In this document: one piece after another, positions 17,791-25,422 of the stretch
Position numbering within the stretch: the stretch's first letter is position 1
Layout: each line of letters starts with the position of its first letter
DNA from: Hahella sp. CCB-MM4
GTDB lineage: Bacteria; Pseudomonadota; Gammaproteobacteria; Pseudomonadales; Oleiphilaceae
Direction of reading: 5' to 3'
Assembly: GCF_002260525.1 (NCBI RefSeq)
Contig: NZ_MRYI01000008.1
Location: forward strand, 163,135 to 227,134
Length of the DNA stretch: 64,000 bases
Notes under the pieces: generated by a model
What the model was told of the DNA's origin: nothing
The model's input: the letters and a program-made list of their open reading frames with translations, nothing else
The model's database searches: none
Made by a program: the position numbers and the translations under genes

Positions 17791-18165
17791 ATGGGCCGCA
17801 TTTTTCATCTGGCAATCGCTGTTCAGGACGTTAATGCCTCTGTCGAGGAATACAATGAACGCATTGGGCAGGCCGCAGACGTTGTGGTGGATGGTCAATA
17901 TGCCCTGTGGCGCACAAAAGAACTCAACTTCTCCATACGTAAAGCATCACCGGGTGATGTCGGCAAATTACGGCATATTGGCTGGGAAATGGACGATGTT
18001 CCACAGTTTACTTGTGATAAGGACAGTAACGGCATTCTGTGGGAAGAATTTACCGCCAAGCAACAGGCGGCAGAAATTGACGCGGCCTGGCCGGGAACAG
18101 GGTACAAGGTCAAGAAATTAAAGGTGAAGAAAGAGAAGAAAAAGGATGATAAAGAAGCCGAGTAA
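17791..18165 (+). CDS. VOC/glyoxalase-like protein with lysine-rich tail
   Basis: A 124-residue protein. Residues 1-95 resemble one half of a vicinal-oxygen-chelate fold: MGRIFHLAIAVQDVNASVEE at the front with a histidine in the usual metal position, and LRHIGWEMDD later, ending in GILWEEFT, where the glutamate could be another ligand. The C-terminal 25 residues are almost all Lys, Asp and Glu (KVKKLKVKKEKKKDDKEAE). Single VOC modules usually dimerise to form the active site. The reaction cannot be inferred. It converges with the PilZ gene. Confidence 0.7.
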   Translation: MGRIFHLAIAVQDVNASVEEYNERIGQAADVVVDGQYALWRTKELNFSIRKASPGDVGKLRHIGWEMDDVPQFTCDKDSNGILWEEFTAKQQAAEIDAAWPGTGYKVKKLKVKKEKKKDDKEAE

Positions 18166-18166
18166 C

Positions 18167-18189
18167 AGGGGAGTTCAAGGGGAGGTTCA
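18167..18189. repeat. 11/12-bp tandem duplication between convergent stops
   Basis: AGGGGAGTTCA (18167-18177) is followed directly by AGGGGAGGTTCA (18178-18189). The second copy reaches the stop codon of the PilZ gene (TCA at 18187). Small, but in the same position class as the longer arrays in this window. Confidence 0.5.
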
Positions 18190-18501
18190 AATCAGGAATT
18201 CATCGTCCATATCGTCTTCGAGTTCTTCCTGGTCGTCCTGAATAAATTTAACACCCACACCCTCGTGTTCTATTCTTACAACTTCGCTTTCCACAGGGGC
18301 GCCTGGTTCGCCGGGCAGTCCAAGCACACGGATACTCACCCGCATGTGAAGTTCCGGCGTCTGCTCTTCATTAACAATGACAAAAGCACCATTTTCCGAG
18401 ATATCGCGGGTTTTGGTTTTGATTGTGCCGAACTCAGGATGAGTCAACTCCACCTGGAACGACGCTTTTATCCTCGGACTGTTTCTTTTGTCTTCCGCCA
18501 T
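18187..18501 (-). CDS. PilZ domain protein
   Basis: A 104-residue single PilZ domain, the common c-di-GMP receptor fold. The first binding motif appears as KRNSPR near residue 5 and the second as DISENGAFV near residue 33. The C-terminus is very acidic (DDQEELEDDMDDEFLI). The first motif fits the RxxxR pattern loosely (K-R-N-S-P-R), so c-di-GMP binding is probable but not certain. Two c-di-GMP turnover enzymes are encoded elsewhere in the window, at 23.2 and 35.5 kb. Confidence 0.85.
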   Translation of the reverse strand: MAEDKRNSPRIKASFQVELTHPEFGTIKTKTRDISENGAFVIVNEEQTPELHMRVSIRVLGLPGEPGAPVESEVVRIEHEGVGVKFIQDDQEELEDDMDDEFLI

Positions 18502-18638
18502 ATTGCGCTGTAATTAAGTGAATATTGTATCAAGTTTAGTCACCATACCCTGAATTGCTGGTGAGAATTGTAGGGTTTTAGTAATCTTGACCGACAATCT
18601 TGTGGCGAAATGCATCGATAATTTTCTAAGGAACTGCC

Positions 18639-19574
18639 ATGTTTTCCCTATTTTCCAGACGCACGGGTCTGCTTCCTGTAACACTCTGTTGTCTTGTTTC
18701 CTCTGCCGTTCTGGCTGAAGACACAGTGACCTTTACCTACAATCCTCCCGACGGTCTGACTTATGAAGTCAAACTGGAAGCCGTCCAGAAAAAAGAAGCT
18801 CAAGCCTCTGGGAAGTCTCAAATCCTGACTGAGGAAATGAAACTCAGAAAAGCGGTCACTATCAAAAAAAATGAAGCGGGTTGGTCTGAATTTCATGATG
18901 TTTCGGATCTGAGTTTGTTCAGAAACGGCAGAAAAGTTGGGAATCCTCTGATTAGTGCCACATTGAAAAGATCACTTGAATATCGGATTAATCAGGATGG
19001 AAAAATACAGGATGTCGTGGGATTCGAAGGAGTGCTTGATGAGCTGAAGGACAAGATCCCGGAGCAGGTACTTGAGAAGATTGCACGAGCGGTGTCTGCG
19101 GAGAGACTCAAAGCGAAGGAAATGACGGAATGGAACGGCCGCTTTGGAGGCCTGGCGGGTAAGACGGTTGAAATCGGCTCGGAAGAAACCAAGGTTTCAC
19201 CGTTTCAATTACCCACCGGCGATACGGTTGAATTTGAAACAGTCACCCGTTACCTGGGATGGGAAAAGTGTGGCGACAAAGACTGCTTCCGTATTGAGCA
19301 GGAATATAGCGGAGATCTGGAAGCGGCGGCTGAAACGATTCTGGAAAAAGCCCATAAGATGACTCAGGGGTTACGTGAGAATAGCGATACAGATATGCCG
19401 GAGGACGTGGAGGCCATGATCGAAGGTAAAACTGAAATCTTGCTGGATCCTGCCACTCTGTTGCCCTATAGGGAAGTGCAGAACCGGTTTATCAGGATGG
19501 TGGCTAATATCCCCGGACAGGGCATTGTTCCGGTTGAGCAGACTGCACGCAAAACGCTTCAATACAGCTATTGA
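18639..19574 (+). CDS. periplasmic protein of unknown function
   Basis: A 311-residue protein with a clear signal peptide (LLPVTLCCLVSSAVLAEDT, cleavage after VLA). The mature part is beta-rich and begins FTYNPPDGLTYEVKLEAVQ, with a long helix-prone region EELKDKI and LEKIARAVSAERLKAKEM in the middle. There is one Cys pair (CGDKDC) that could form a disulfide. The layout suggests a lipid- or cell-envelope-related periplasmic protein, but I do not recognise the family. The gene has its own start region and converges on the YgjP-like gene with a repeat array between them. Confidence 0.7.
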   Translation: MFSLFSRRTGLLPVTLCCLVSSAVLAEDTVTFTYNPPDGLTYEVKLEAVQKKEAQASGKSQILTEEMKLRKAVTIKKNEAGWSEFHDVSDLSLFRNGRKVGNPLISATLKRSLEYRINQDGKIQDVVGFEGVLDELKDKIPEQVLEKIARAVSAERLKAKEMTEWNGRFGGLAGKTVEIGSEETKVSPFQLPTGDTVEFETVTRYLGWEKCGDKDCFRIEQEYSGDLEAAAETILEKAHKMTQGLRENSDTDMPEDVEAMIEGKTEILLDPATLLPYREVQNRFIRMVANIPGQGIVPVEQTARKTLQYSY

Positions 19575-19658
19575 TCGTATGGTTATGTCATCATTTGGGG
19601 CATGTGATCATTCAGGTCATGACGATCGCCGGGGTATCTCGTGGGATCATCTGAATGC

Positions 19659-19748
19659 AGAGATGTTCCAGAGTGCAAAGTTGTTCCAGGAGGTAGAGCT
19701 GTTCCAGAGTGTAGAGTTGTTCGAGAGTGTAGAGTTGTTCGAGAGTGC
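19659..19748. repeat. 18-bp tandem repeat, 5 copies
   Basis: Five contiguous 18-bp units start at 19659, 19677, 19695, 19713 and 19731; units four and five are AGAGTTGTTCGAGAGTGT and AGAGTTGTTCGAGAGTGC. The array fills the gap between two convergent genes. Its core GAGTGCAGAG is the reverse complement of the end of the minus-strand gene (CTCTGCACTC at about 19767), so together they can form a stem around that gene's stop codon. Confidence 0.9.
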
Positions 19749-19755
19749 AGAGGCG

Positions 19756-20442
19756 TTATAGCAGAACTCTGCACTCCCAGGTTTTTAACTCTTCCCGTCG
19801 TTGCTTCCAGTCTGGTACCAGTGACGCCTGCCAGGTATAAAATGCAGGGCTGTGGTTCATTTCCTTCAAATGGCTGAGTTCATGGGTGACCACATAATCC
19901 AGCAGAGGCATGGGCACCTTGAGAAGGTGGACGTTTAAGGTGATAACGCCCTTGCTGCTGCAGCTCCCCCAATAGCGCTTCATGAACCGAAGCTTCAGTT
20001 CCGGGCGTGCAACGCCCCAATGGTCCATCTGCTGCATCCAGTGATCGATTCTTTCGGAAAAGAGTTTATGGGCTTGCTGGCGATACCAGTGTTTGACGTG
20101 GTGCTCAGCATGCGTCTCAGACTTTCGATCAGGGAAGGGGATGCAGAGTTCCCCATCAATCAGGGAGCTTCTGAAGACTCCCGGGGTCCAGCGTAGAGGA
20201 TATTCCTGGCCGAGGAAATAATGCGCACTGCCGTCCTCAAACCCTGGAGGAGTTTCTTTTTGCGGCAGGCAGGCTTGCCTTAGCTGCTGGTGGTTGATCC
20301 ATTGGCTTTTCTGCTTGATCAACCGCTCAATCTCTCGTTCACTCACTTTCAATGGTGCCCGGACCTTGACGCTCTGGTCCCGGTGAACCTCGATGACGAC
20401 CGTTTTTCGTCTTGCTGATCGAATGATTTCGTACTGGATCAT
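19756..20442 (-). CDS. YgjP-like metal-dependent hydrolase (DUF45, M48-related)
   Basis: A 228-residue protein of the YgjP/DUF45 family, zinc metallopeptidase-like. The active-site helix is VVTHELSHLKEMNHSPAFY: an HExxH motif with the third ligand His. Upstream stretches KVRAPLKVSEREIERLI and RYWGSCSSKGVITLNVHL are family marks. The start at 20442 (MIQYEIIRSARRKTVV) matches the family N-terminus; a frame open to 20544 would add residues translated from repeat DNA. E. coli YgjP has been linked to a UTP-related hydrolase role, but the physiological target remains uncertain to me. Confidence 0.86.
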   Translation of the reverse strand: MIQYEIIRSARRKTVVIEVHRDQSVKVRAPLKVSEREIERLIKQKSQWINHQQLRQACLPQKETPPGFEDGSAHYFLGQEYPLRWTPGVFRSSLIDGELCIPFPDRKSETHAEHHVKHWYRQQAHKLFSERIDHWMQQMDHWGVARPELKLRFMKRYWGSCSSKGVITLNVHLLKVPMPLLDYVVTHELSHLKEMNHSPAFYTWQASLVPDWKQRREELKTWECRVLL

Positions 20443-20470
20443 GTGTCGCTCAAGTTGTGTGCAAATAATC

Positions 20471-20547
20471 GGGCACACCCCTTTCTTCCATTTCTGCAAC
20501 GGACACACCCTTTCTCCATTTCTGCAAACTTTCCATATCTGCAAAAG
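20471..20547. repeat. 29/30-bp repeat, 2 copies and a partial third
   Basis: Unit one (20471-20500) has the core GCACACCCCTTTCTTCC and TTTCTGCAAC; unit two (20501-20529) has ACACACCCTTTCTCC and the same TTTCTGCAAAC; a partial copy (TTTCCATATCTGCAAAAG) ends at 20547. It lies in front of the YgjP-like gene, so it is in a 5' rather than a 3' region. Confidence 0.75.
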
Positions 20548-20781
20548 GGGTCGGAAGGATGGGTTGGTTTTAATGAATAGGAGGGTTGGTGCTGCTCAGA
20601 TATTAGCGGAGAAGGATGCCTGAAGGCTAGGGGGGATTCGGCCTATTGTCGGTTAACCATGATGGTGCGACTTGTAAAACGTTGTGTTCTATGGAGGATC
20701 AAGTTGGTGCGTTCACCTATACTGTCAAGGTCCCCAGCAATAGGCGTGATAAAGCAAACTTATGAAATAAAAGGAGAAATC

Positions 20782-20826
20782 ATGGATGGCCCGGAACCTG
20801 CTATTGACCAATATGTAAACTGGTAA
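20782..20826 (+). CDS. possible 14-residue leader peptide before the hemoglobin gene
   Basis: A very short open reading frame (MDGPEPAIDQYVNW) follows an excellent ribosome binding site, AAAAGGAGAAATC, and ends 93 bp before the truncated hemoglobin gene. A small hairpin (AGCCT / AGGCT) follows at about 20851. Translation of a leader peptide affecting the downstream gene is possible. The frame is too short for coding statistics, so this is tentative. Confidence 0.25.
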   Translation: MDGPEPAIDQYVNW

Positions 20827-20919
20827 ATGAAATGCAATAAATCGCAGCCTGTCACGAGGCTGTCAGACAACGCTAAATCATATTGAAGAAACACTATCGC
20901 GAATAATGGAGAGACTGGG

Positions 20920-21276
20920 ATGAGTTTGTACGAAAAACTGGGCGGGGCTCCCGCCGTTGACGCAGCCGTTGACATTTTCTATCGCAAAGTACTGGCGGAT
21001 GACCGCATCAGTGAGTATTTCGATGGTGTGGATATGGCGGCACAGGCACAAAAACAGAAAGCTTTCCTGACTATGGTGTTTGGCGGTCCGAACAGCTATT
21101 CAGGCAAGGACATGCGTGAGGCACACAAGAACCTTAAAGGTTTGAACGACATTCATGTGGATGCAGTGATTGAAAATCTCGGAGCTACTTTGAAGGAATT
21201 GGGAGTGGCTGACGAGGACATTGCCCAGATTGCCGGCATTGCTGAAAGTGTCCGGAATGACGTTCTGAACCGCTAG
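20920..21276 (+). CDS. group I truncated hemoglobin (trHbN-like)
   Basis: A 118-residue 2-over-2 globin starting MSLYEKLGGAPAVDAAVD. The family's glycine motifs are present, and the proximal heme ligand lies in EAHKNLKGLNDIHVDAVI. Group I truncated hemoglobins bind O2 and can turn nitric oxide to nitrate when a reductase supplies electrons. A ferredoxin-type reductase gene starts 121 bp downstream and an NsrR-type regulator follows, which supports a nitric-oxide role. The ribosome binding site GGAGAGACTGGG is strong. Single-domain, with no fused reductase. Confidence 0.9.
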   Translation: MSLYEKLGGAPAVDAAVDIFYRKVLADDRISEYFDGVDMAAQAQKQKAFLTMVFGGPNSYSGKDMREAHKNLKGLNDIHVDAVIENLGATLKELGVADEDIAQIAGIAESVRNDVLNR

Positions 21277-21320
21277 TCATCTTCTTCTATTGATACACAC
21301 AGGCGGTTGGTTCACAACTC

Positions 21321-21400
21321 GGAAGTCATAGGACGGTATAGGAAGTCATAGGACGGTATAGGAAGCCACAGGAAAACCTAGGAAGTAATCGGGAGAAATG
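21321..21400. repeat. 20-bp tandem repeat, 4 copies, ending in RBS and start codon
   Basis: Exact 20-bp units begin at 21321, 21341, 21361 and 21381. The first two are identical (GGAAGTCATAGGACGGTATA). The fourth, GGAAGTAATCGGGAGAAATG, supplies the ribosome binding site and the ATG of the reductase gene. The array therefore covers the whole translation-initiation region. Confidence 0.93.
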
Positions 21401-22366
21401 AAGATGACACGAGTCAGAATGGCGGGCAGGGAGATCGAAGTCGCTGAAAATCAGAGTCTTCTTGAGGCGATGGAGCAGTCTGCCCAGCCTGTTCCGAGCA
21501 GTTGTCGTGCAGGGGTGTGTCATGCCTGCATGATGCGTGCTGAGACCGGGGATGTCCCGGCTAAGGCTCAGGTAGGGCTGACGGAAACGCAAAAAGCCCA
21601 GAACCTATTTCTTGCCTGTCAGTGTTATCCGATATCTGACATGGATTTGTCCCTGCCTCTGGAATCCGCACGGGTCAAAGCCCGGCTGCTGGACAAAACC
21701 CGACTGACCAAGGATATTCTTCGGGTTCGTCTGCAGTCGGAAATCGACTGGTTTCCTGGCCAGTATACGACCTTGTGGCGCAGTGATACTGAAGGCCGGA
21801 GCTTTTCCATTGCCAGCCATCCGCAACGGGATGGTTATATTGAGCTTCATATCCGCAAACGTGCAGGGGGAATTATCAGCGAATGGTTGGATGAAACGCT
21901 GGTCAACGGTCAGGAATGCCTGATCAGCCAACCTCGCGGACAGTGCTTTTATACTCCTGATTGCCTCAGCCATCCTTTACTGCTGGTCGCAACGGGAACG
22001 GGGCTGAGCCCGATATACGGCGTATTGAAAGAAGCGTTGGGTAACGGCCATACCTATCCAATATATCTGTATGCCGCCGCCGGCGATCCATCCGGATTGT
22101 ATCTGGTGAAGGAGCTGACGGAACTTGCCTACACATTTCCGCAACTGCATTTTCGGCCGGTTGTCCGTCGGCGTGCCAAACCCGGCATGCTGGAAGGGGA
22201 CGTTATTGAAGTGGTCAGTACACGGCATGCGGATCTGAAGGACTGGAGGGTCTTCCTGTGCGGAGCACCCGATACCGTGCGAAAACTGCAGAAGAAATGT
22301 TTTCTGCAGGGAGCATCGATGAATGCCATTCTCGCCGATGCTTTTGAAGCGCCGGCGAATGTGTGA
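21398..22366 (+). CDS. 2Fe-2S ferredoxin/FAD/NAD(P)H oxidoreductase
   Basis: A 322-residue soluble electron-transfer protein. Residues 1-90 form a plant-type 2Fe-2S ferredoxin with C36, C41, C44 and C74 as likely ligands (SSCRAGVCHACM and LACQCYP). A flavin domain follows (RSFSIASHPQRDG), then an NAD(P) domain (LLLVATGTGLSPIYG and RVFLCGAPDTV). It would pass electrons from NAD(P)H through FAD and iron-sulfur to an acceptor. Next to a truncated hemoglobin and NsrR, the hemoglobin is the likeliest acceptor; a general oxygenase reductase is the alternative. Its last codons and stop lie inside a 35-bp tandem repeat. Confidence 0.87.
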   Translation: MKMTRVRMAGREIEVAENQSLLEAMEQSAQPVPSSCRAGVCHACMMRAETGDVPAKAQVGLTETQKAQNLFLACQCYPISDMDLSLPLESARVKARLLDKTRLTKDILRVRLQSEIDWFPGQYTTLWRSDTEGRSFSIASHPQRDGYIELHIRKRAGGIISEWLDETLVNGQECLISQPRGQCFYTPDCLSHPLLLVATGTGLSPIYGVLKEALGNGHTYPIYLYAAAGDPSGLYLVKELTELAYTFPQLHFRPVVRRRAKPGMLEGDVIEVVSTRHADLKDWRVFLCGAPDTVRKLQKKCFLQGASMNAILADAFEAPANV

Positions 22367-22464
22367 CATGCAGGCTGCCCCAGGGAGCTACCAATGTGTG
22401 ACATGCAGGCATGCCACAGGGATCTACTAATGTGTGACATGCTGGCATGTCACAGAGAGCTATA
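22358..22464. repeat. 35/36-bp tandem repeat, 3 copies, palindromic unit spanning a stop codon
   Basis: Units start at 22358, 22393 and 22429 with the shared AATGTGTGACATGC. The first includes the final Asn-Val codons and the TGA of the reductase gene. The third contains a perfect inverted repeat, TGTGACATGC and GCATGTCACA with two bases between; the second has one mismatch and the first is degraded. The array lies in the 176 bp upstream of nsrR, so it could act as hairpins or as a protein-binding site. Confidence 0.92.
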
Positions 22465-22542
22465 GGATGAAGGTGCCCGGCGTCGAGCGTTGATTCGAAT
22501 GTTGATGAGAGAAAAGAACGCCGGCATCAGGCATGGAAACAT

Positions 22543-22971
22543 ATGCAATTAACCCGATTTACCGATTATGCCCTGCGCACGCTCATATATTTGGCCGGCC
22601 GACCGGTTCAGGAGAAAGTCGCCTTAAGCTATCTGGCTGAATCCTTCGAAATGAATCTTCATCATTTGAACAAAGTCAGCCAGAAACTTACTCAGATGGG
22701 ATATCTGGTATCCACTCGCGGCAAACAGGGGGGTATCAGTCTGGCACGCTCTCCAGAGAGCATCAGCGTCGGAGATGTCGTCAGGGATATGGAGCCTTGC
22801 CTGGCGGCAATCGACTGTGACGGTATTTATTGCCCCATACGGTCCTCATGCCGGTTACGTGGTGTGCTGGGCAAGGCCAGTCAGGCCTTCATCAGGGAGC
22901 TTGACGGGGTAAAGCTTTCCGACGTCAGCGTAACTATTACCGACGGTCAGATCCCTTCAGTTACTCTATAG
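22543..22971 (+). CDS. nsrR: NsrR, nitric-oxide-sensing Rrf2-family repressor
   Basis: A 142-residue Rrf2-type regulator. It opens MQLTRFTDYALRTLIYLAG with a winged helix-turn-helix including TRGKQGGISLARSPE. The iron-sulfur cysteines lie in CDGIYCPIRSSCRLRGVL, matching the NsrR pattern. NsrR binds a 4Fe-4S or 2Fe-2S cluster, represses nitric-oxide defence genes and releases them when NO attacks the cluster. It follows the hemoglobin/reductase genes, its plausible targets. I found no convincing NsrR box in the window, so self-regulation is only inferred. Confidence 0.9.
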   Translation: MQLTRFTDYALRTLIYLAGRPVQEKVALSYLAESFEMNLHHLNKVSQKLTQMGYLVSTRGKQGGISLARSPESISVGDVVRDMEPCLAAIDCDGIYCPIRSSCRLRGVLGKASQAFIRELDGVKLSDVSVTITDGQIPSVTL

Positions 22972-23222
22972 CCTGACTTTTCTGCAAGTCCCTAATCCTT
23001 AGCGGATCGTGCTCCATAAGATACTTTGAGTATCCGGATCATCTGACAATAACCTCGCAAGACCAAGTGGTAACGTAAAAGTGTGTCATATTCCTCAGAC
23101 TTCTTTTGCCACTTAGATACCCTATATTCCTATCTGTCTTTCTATGTCATATGTTCTAGTCTTTATGGTGGGTGACGGCTAAAAACCAGATCGGATGCCG
23201 TTTGATGTAATGACTATGAATA

Positions 23223-25322
23223 ATGTCTTCACTCAGGGAAACAACCAGCTGCATGAGTAAGAATCTTCAGCGGGTCAACCGGCGGCATTTGTTGTGGTTG
23301 AGTCTTCGGTCTTCCTGGCGGGACCATCCGCGATTGCTTTCGTTTGTTCAATTACAGTCGCTTGTTCAATTACAGCCACTTGCTCAACTACGGTCATTTT
23401 TTCAACTACGGTCATTTGTTCAACTACGGTTATTCGAACAATTACAGGCAGTCATTCGATGTGTGGCGGTATTGTGCTGGCTGATTTCGGTAAATGTTTC
23501 GGCCTCGCCGGTCGTGATCGCCGGTGACAATTTCCCCATATCACCGGGGACCCAGTGGTACTACACCAGCCGGTTGGATGAAACCGCCCGGCTTCGTGAG
23601 GCTCTGGACGACTTTCGTCAAGGTGGCTGGACCCAGGTCAACGAGGACACACCCAATTTCGGAATAAACCCCCGTCCTTTCTGGTTTACCTTTGACGTGG
23701 TGAGTCCCGTTGATCAGACAATATTGGTAGAAATCGCGTATGCCTTGCTGGATGGCATCGACTTCTATGTGGTTGATCGGGATACCATCAAGCAGACCTA
23801 TATCACCGGAGATCATTACTATTTCTCCGAACGTCCCGTTTATAACCGTAACTTCCTGTTTCCGGTTCCTTTGGAAGCCGGTCAGACGCTCAGGGTGATG
23901 TTTCGGGTGCAGACCGACGGGTCACTGCAGGTTCCTCTCAATATCTGGAATCGGACCGCGCATGAGAAAGCCAATCAGGACTTGTTGACGCTGCATACCT
24001 TTTTCGCTGCCATCATGATCACGATCGCCATCTATAACCTGATGCTGTTTATCAGTAGCCGGGATCCGGTCTTTTTCTATTACGCGGCCTATGTCTGCTG
24101 TCTGGCGATGACACAACTGGCGTTGCGTGGTTACAGTTATCAATTTCTCTGGCAGGAATCGCCCTTTTGGAATGAGCGAAGCCTGATGTTCTTTGCTGGA
24201 ATGGCGGTCTCCCTGGGAGCACTGTTTGCCCGATATTTTCTTATGCTCCGGGAGGCTGGACGGCTGGTTCAGTCCGGTTTCTATTTTATTTTGGTTGCGG
24301 GCCTGATCCAGAGCTTGCTGAGTTTTGTCATTCCCTATTCGATCAGTGTCGTGACAGGGATTCTTACCGCCGCTGCAGGTTGTGTGGTGATGTTCCTGTT
24401 TGGGCTTAATGGCTGGAAAAGGGGCTTGAAGGCAGGGAAGTTTTATACCTTTGCCTGGACAGTGTTCCTGATCGGAATGTTTGTTGCTTTGATGGCCAAA
24501 TTGGGGTTATTGCCGCGAACCAATCTGATTGAATATGGTCCGGAGCTGGGGGCGGCTATCGAGGTGATACTGCTGTCCTTTGCCGTGGCCGACCGGATGA
24601 ATGAAGAACGGCGGCAACGGTTGATCGCCCAGGAAGAAGCACTGATCAATGAAATCAAGCTGCGGGAGGTGCAGGAGCGGGCTCTCGAAATGCAGAACGA
24701 TGCTAATCAAAGGTTGGAAGAGAATGTCAGAACCCGCACGTTGGAACTCCAGAGTGCGCTTGAAGAACTGTCTGCGGCCAACGCCAAGTTGAAAATGCTC
24801 AATACCATTGATGGCTTGACCCAGGTGCGCAACCGGCGTCACTTTGATGAGACGCTTGCGGTGGAGTGGTCGAGGGCCAAGCGTAATCGGGAGTCTTTGG
24901 TGCTGATACTGTTGGATGCGGATCACTTCAAGAATATTAACGATACCTATGGTCATCTGGCGGGAGATGAATGCCTGAAGTCGCTGGCCCGGGTTCTGGA
25001 AAATCAGATCAAGCGCCCGACTGATTGCATTGCCCGATATGGTGGGGAAGAGTTTGCCATTATTCTGGCCGATACGGATGAGGAGGGAGCCATTCAGGTT
25101 GGTGAGCGGCTGCGCAAGGCGGTGGCTGCCAAGCCTGTTGATGCGGAAGGGGTGTCTATTGAACTGACCATCAGTGTGGGTATCGGTTACGGTATTCCGC
25201 AAGCCGGGGAACCGGTCGAGCGTCTGCTGGGGGCGGCGGACAAGGCGCTGTACAAGGCTAAACAGGGGGGACGTAATCAAGTGGCATTGGTCAACCTGGA
25301 AGAGAAACCTCTCAGTGCCTGA
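23223..25322 (+). CDS. 7TMR-DISM diguanylate cyclase with repeat-encoded N-terminus
   Basis: A 699-residue inner-membrane enzyme. A signal or anchor helix at about 76-94 (CVAVLCWLISVNVSAS) is followed by a periplasmic 7TMR-DISM extracellular domain (about 110-245), seven membrane helices (about 255-455), a coiled coil (about 475-535) and a GGDEF domain. The catalytic motif is RYGGEEFAI; an inhibitory-site RxxD (RPTD) precedes it by five residues. It should make c-di-GMP with product inhibition. Oddly, residues 40-75 are six tandem hexapeptides (SFVQLQ, SLVQLQ, PLAQLR, SFFQLR, SFVQLR, LFEQLQ), placing a long basic extension before the signal helix. An ATG at 23253 is an alternative start; neither has a strong ribosome binding site. 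Confidence 0.88.
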   Translation: MSSLRETTSCMSKNLQRVNRRHLLWLSLRSSWRDHPRLLSFVQLQSLVQLQPLAQLRSFFQLRSFVQLRLFEQLQAVIRCVAVLCWLISVNVSASPVVIAGDNFPISPGTQWYYTSRLDETARLREALDDFRQGGWTQVNEDTPNFGINPRPFWFTFDVVSPVDQTILVEIAYALLDGIDFYVVDRDTIKQTYITGDHYYFSERPVYNRNFLFPVPLEAGQTLRVMFRVQTDGSLQVPLNIWNRTAHEKANQDLLTLHTFFAAIMITIAIYNLMLFISSRDPVFFYYAAYVCCLAMTQLALRGYSYQFLWQESPFWNERSLMFFAGMAVSLGALFARYFLMLREAGRLVQSGFYFILVAGLIQSLLSFVIPYSISVVTGILTAAAGCVVMFLFGLNGWKRGLKAGKFYTFAWTVFLIGMFVALMAKLGLLPRTNLIEYGPELGAAIEVILLSFAVADRMNEERRQRLIAQEEALINEIKLREVQERALEMQNDANQRLEENVRTRTLELQSALEELSAANAKLKMLNTIDGLTQVRNRRHFDETLAVEWSRAKRNRESLVLILLDADHFKNINDTYGHLAGDECLKSLARVLENQIKRPTDCIARYGGEEFAIILADTDEEGAIQVGERLRKAVAAKPVDAEGVSIELTISVGIGYGIPQAGEPVERLLGAADKALYKAKQGGRNQVALVNLEEKPLSA
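23340..23447 (+). repeat. 18-bp in-frame tandem repeat, 6 copies, inside the cyclase gene
   Basis: Six 18-bp units start at 23340 and every 18 bp thereafter, e.g. TCGTTTGTTCAATTACAG and TCATTTGTTCAACTACGG. They encode residues 40-75 as hexapeptides. Because 18 is a multiple of three, gain or loss of a unit keeps the frame. Confidence 0.93.
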
Positions 25323-25422
25323 AATTTGCACGGGTTGGTTCAATTACTGATTTTTAAGCGCCTTATCGCTGCTTTTCCATAACGGGTTCGATAGAATACC
25401 GGGGAATGAAGTGAGGTGACCC

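Noticed and set aside
20393..20919. NsrR-box upstream of the hemoglobin gene
   Set aside because: I looked for an AAGATGYATTT-type palindrome and saw none that was convincing.
22429..22464. CRP site in the TGTGACATGC/GCATGTCACA palindrome
   Set aside because: CRP half-sites TGTGA/TCACA are separated by 6 bp; here 12 bp separate them.
23294..23527. Ser/Thr/Cys-rich plus-strand frame inside the cyclase gene
   Set aside because: It is the same 18-bp repeat read in another frame.
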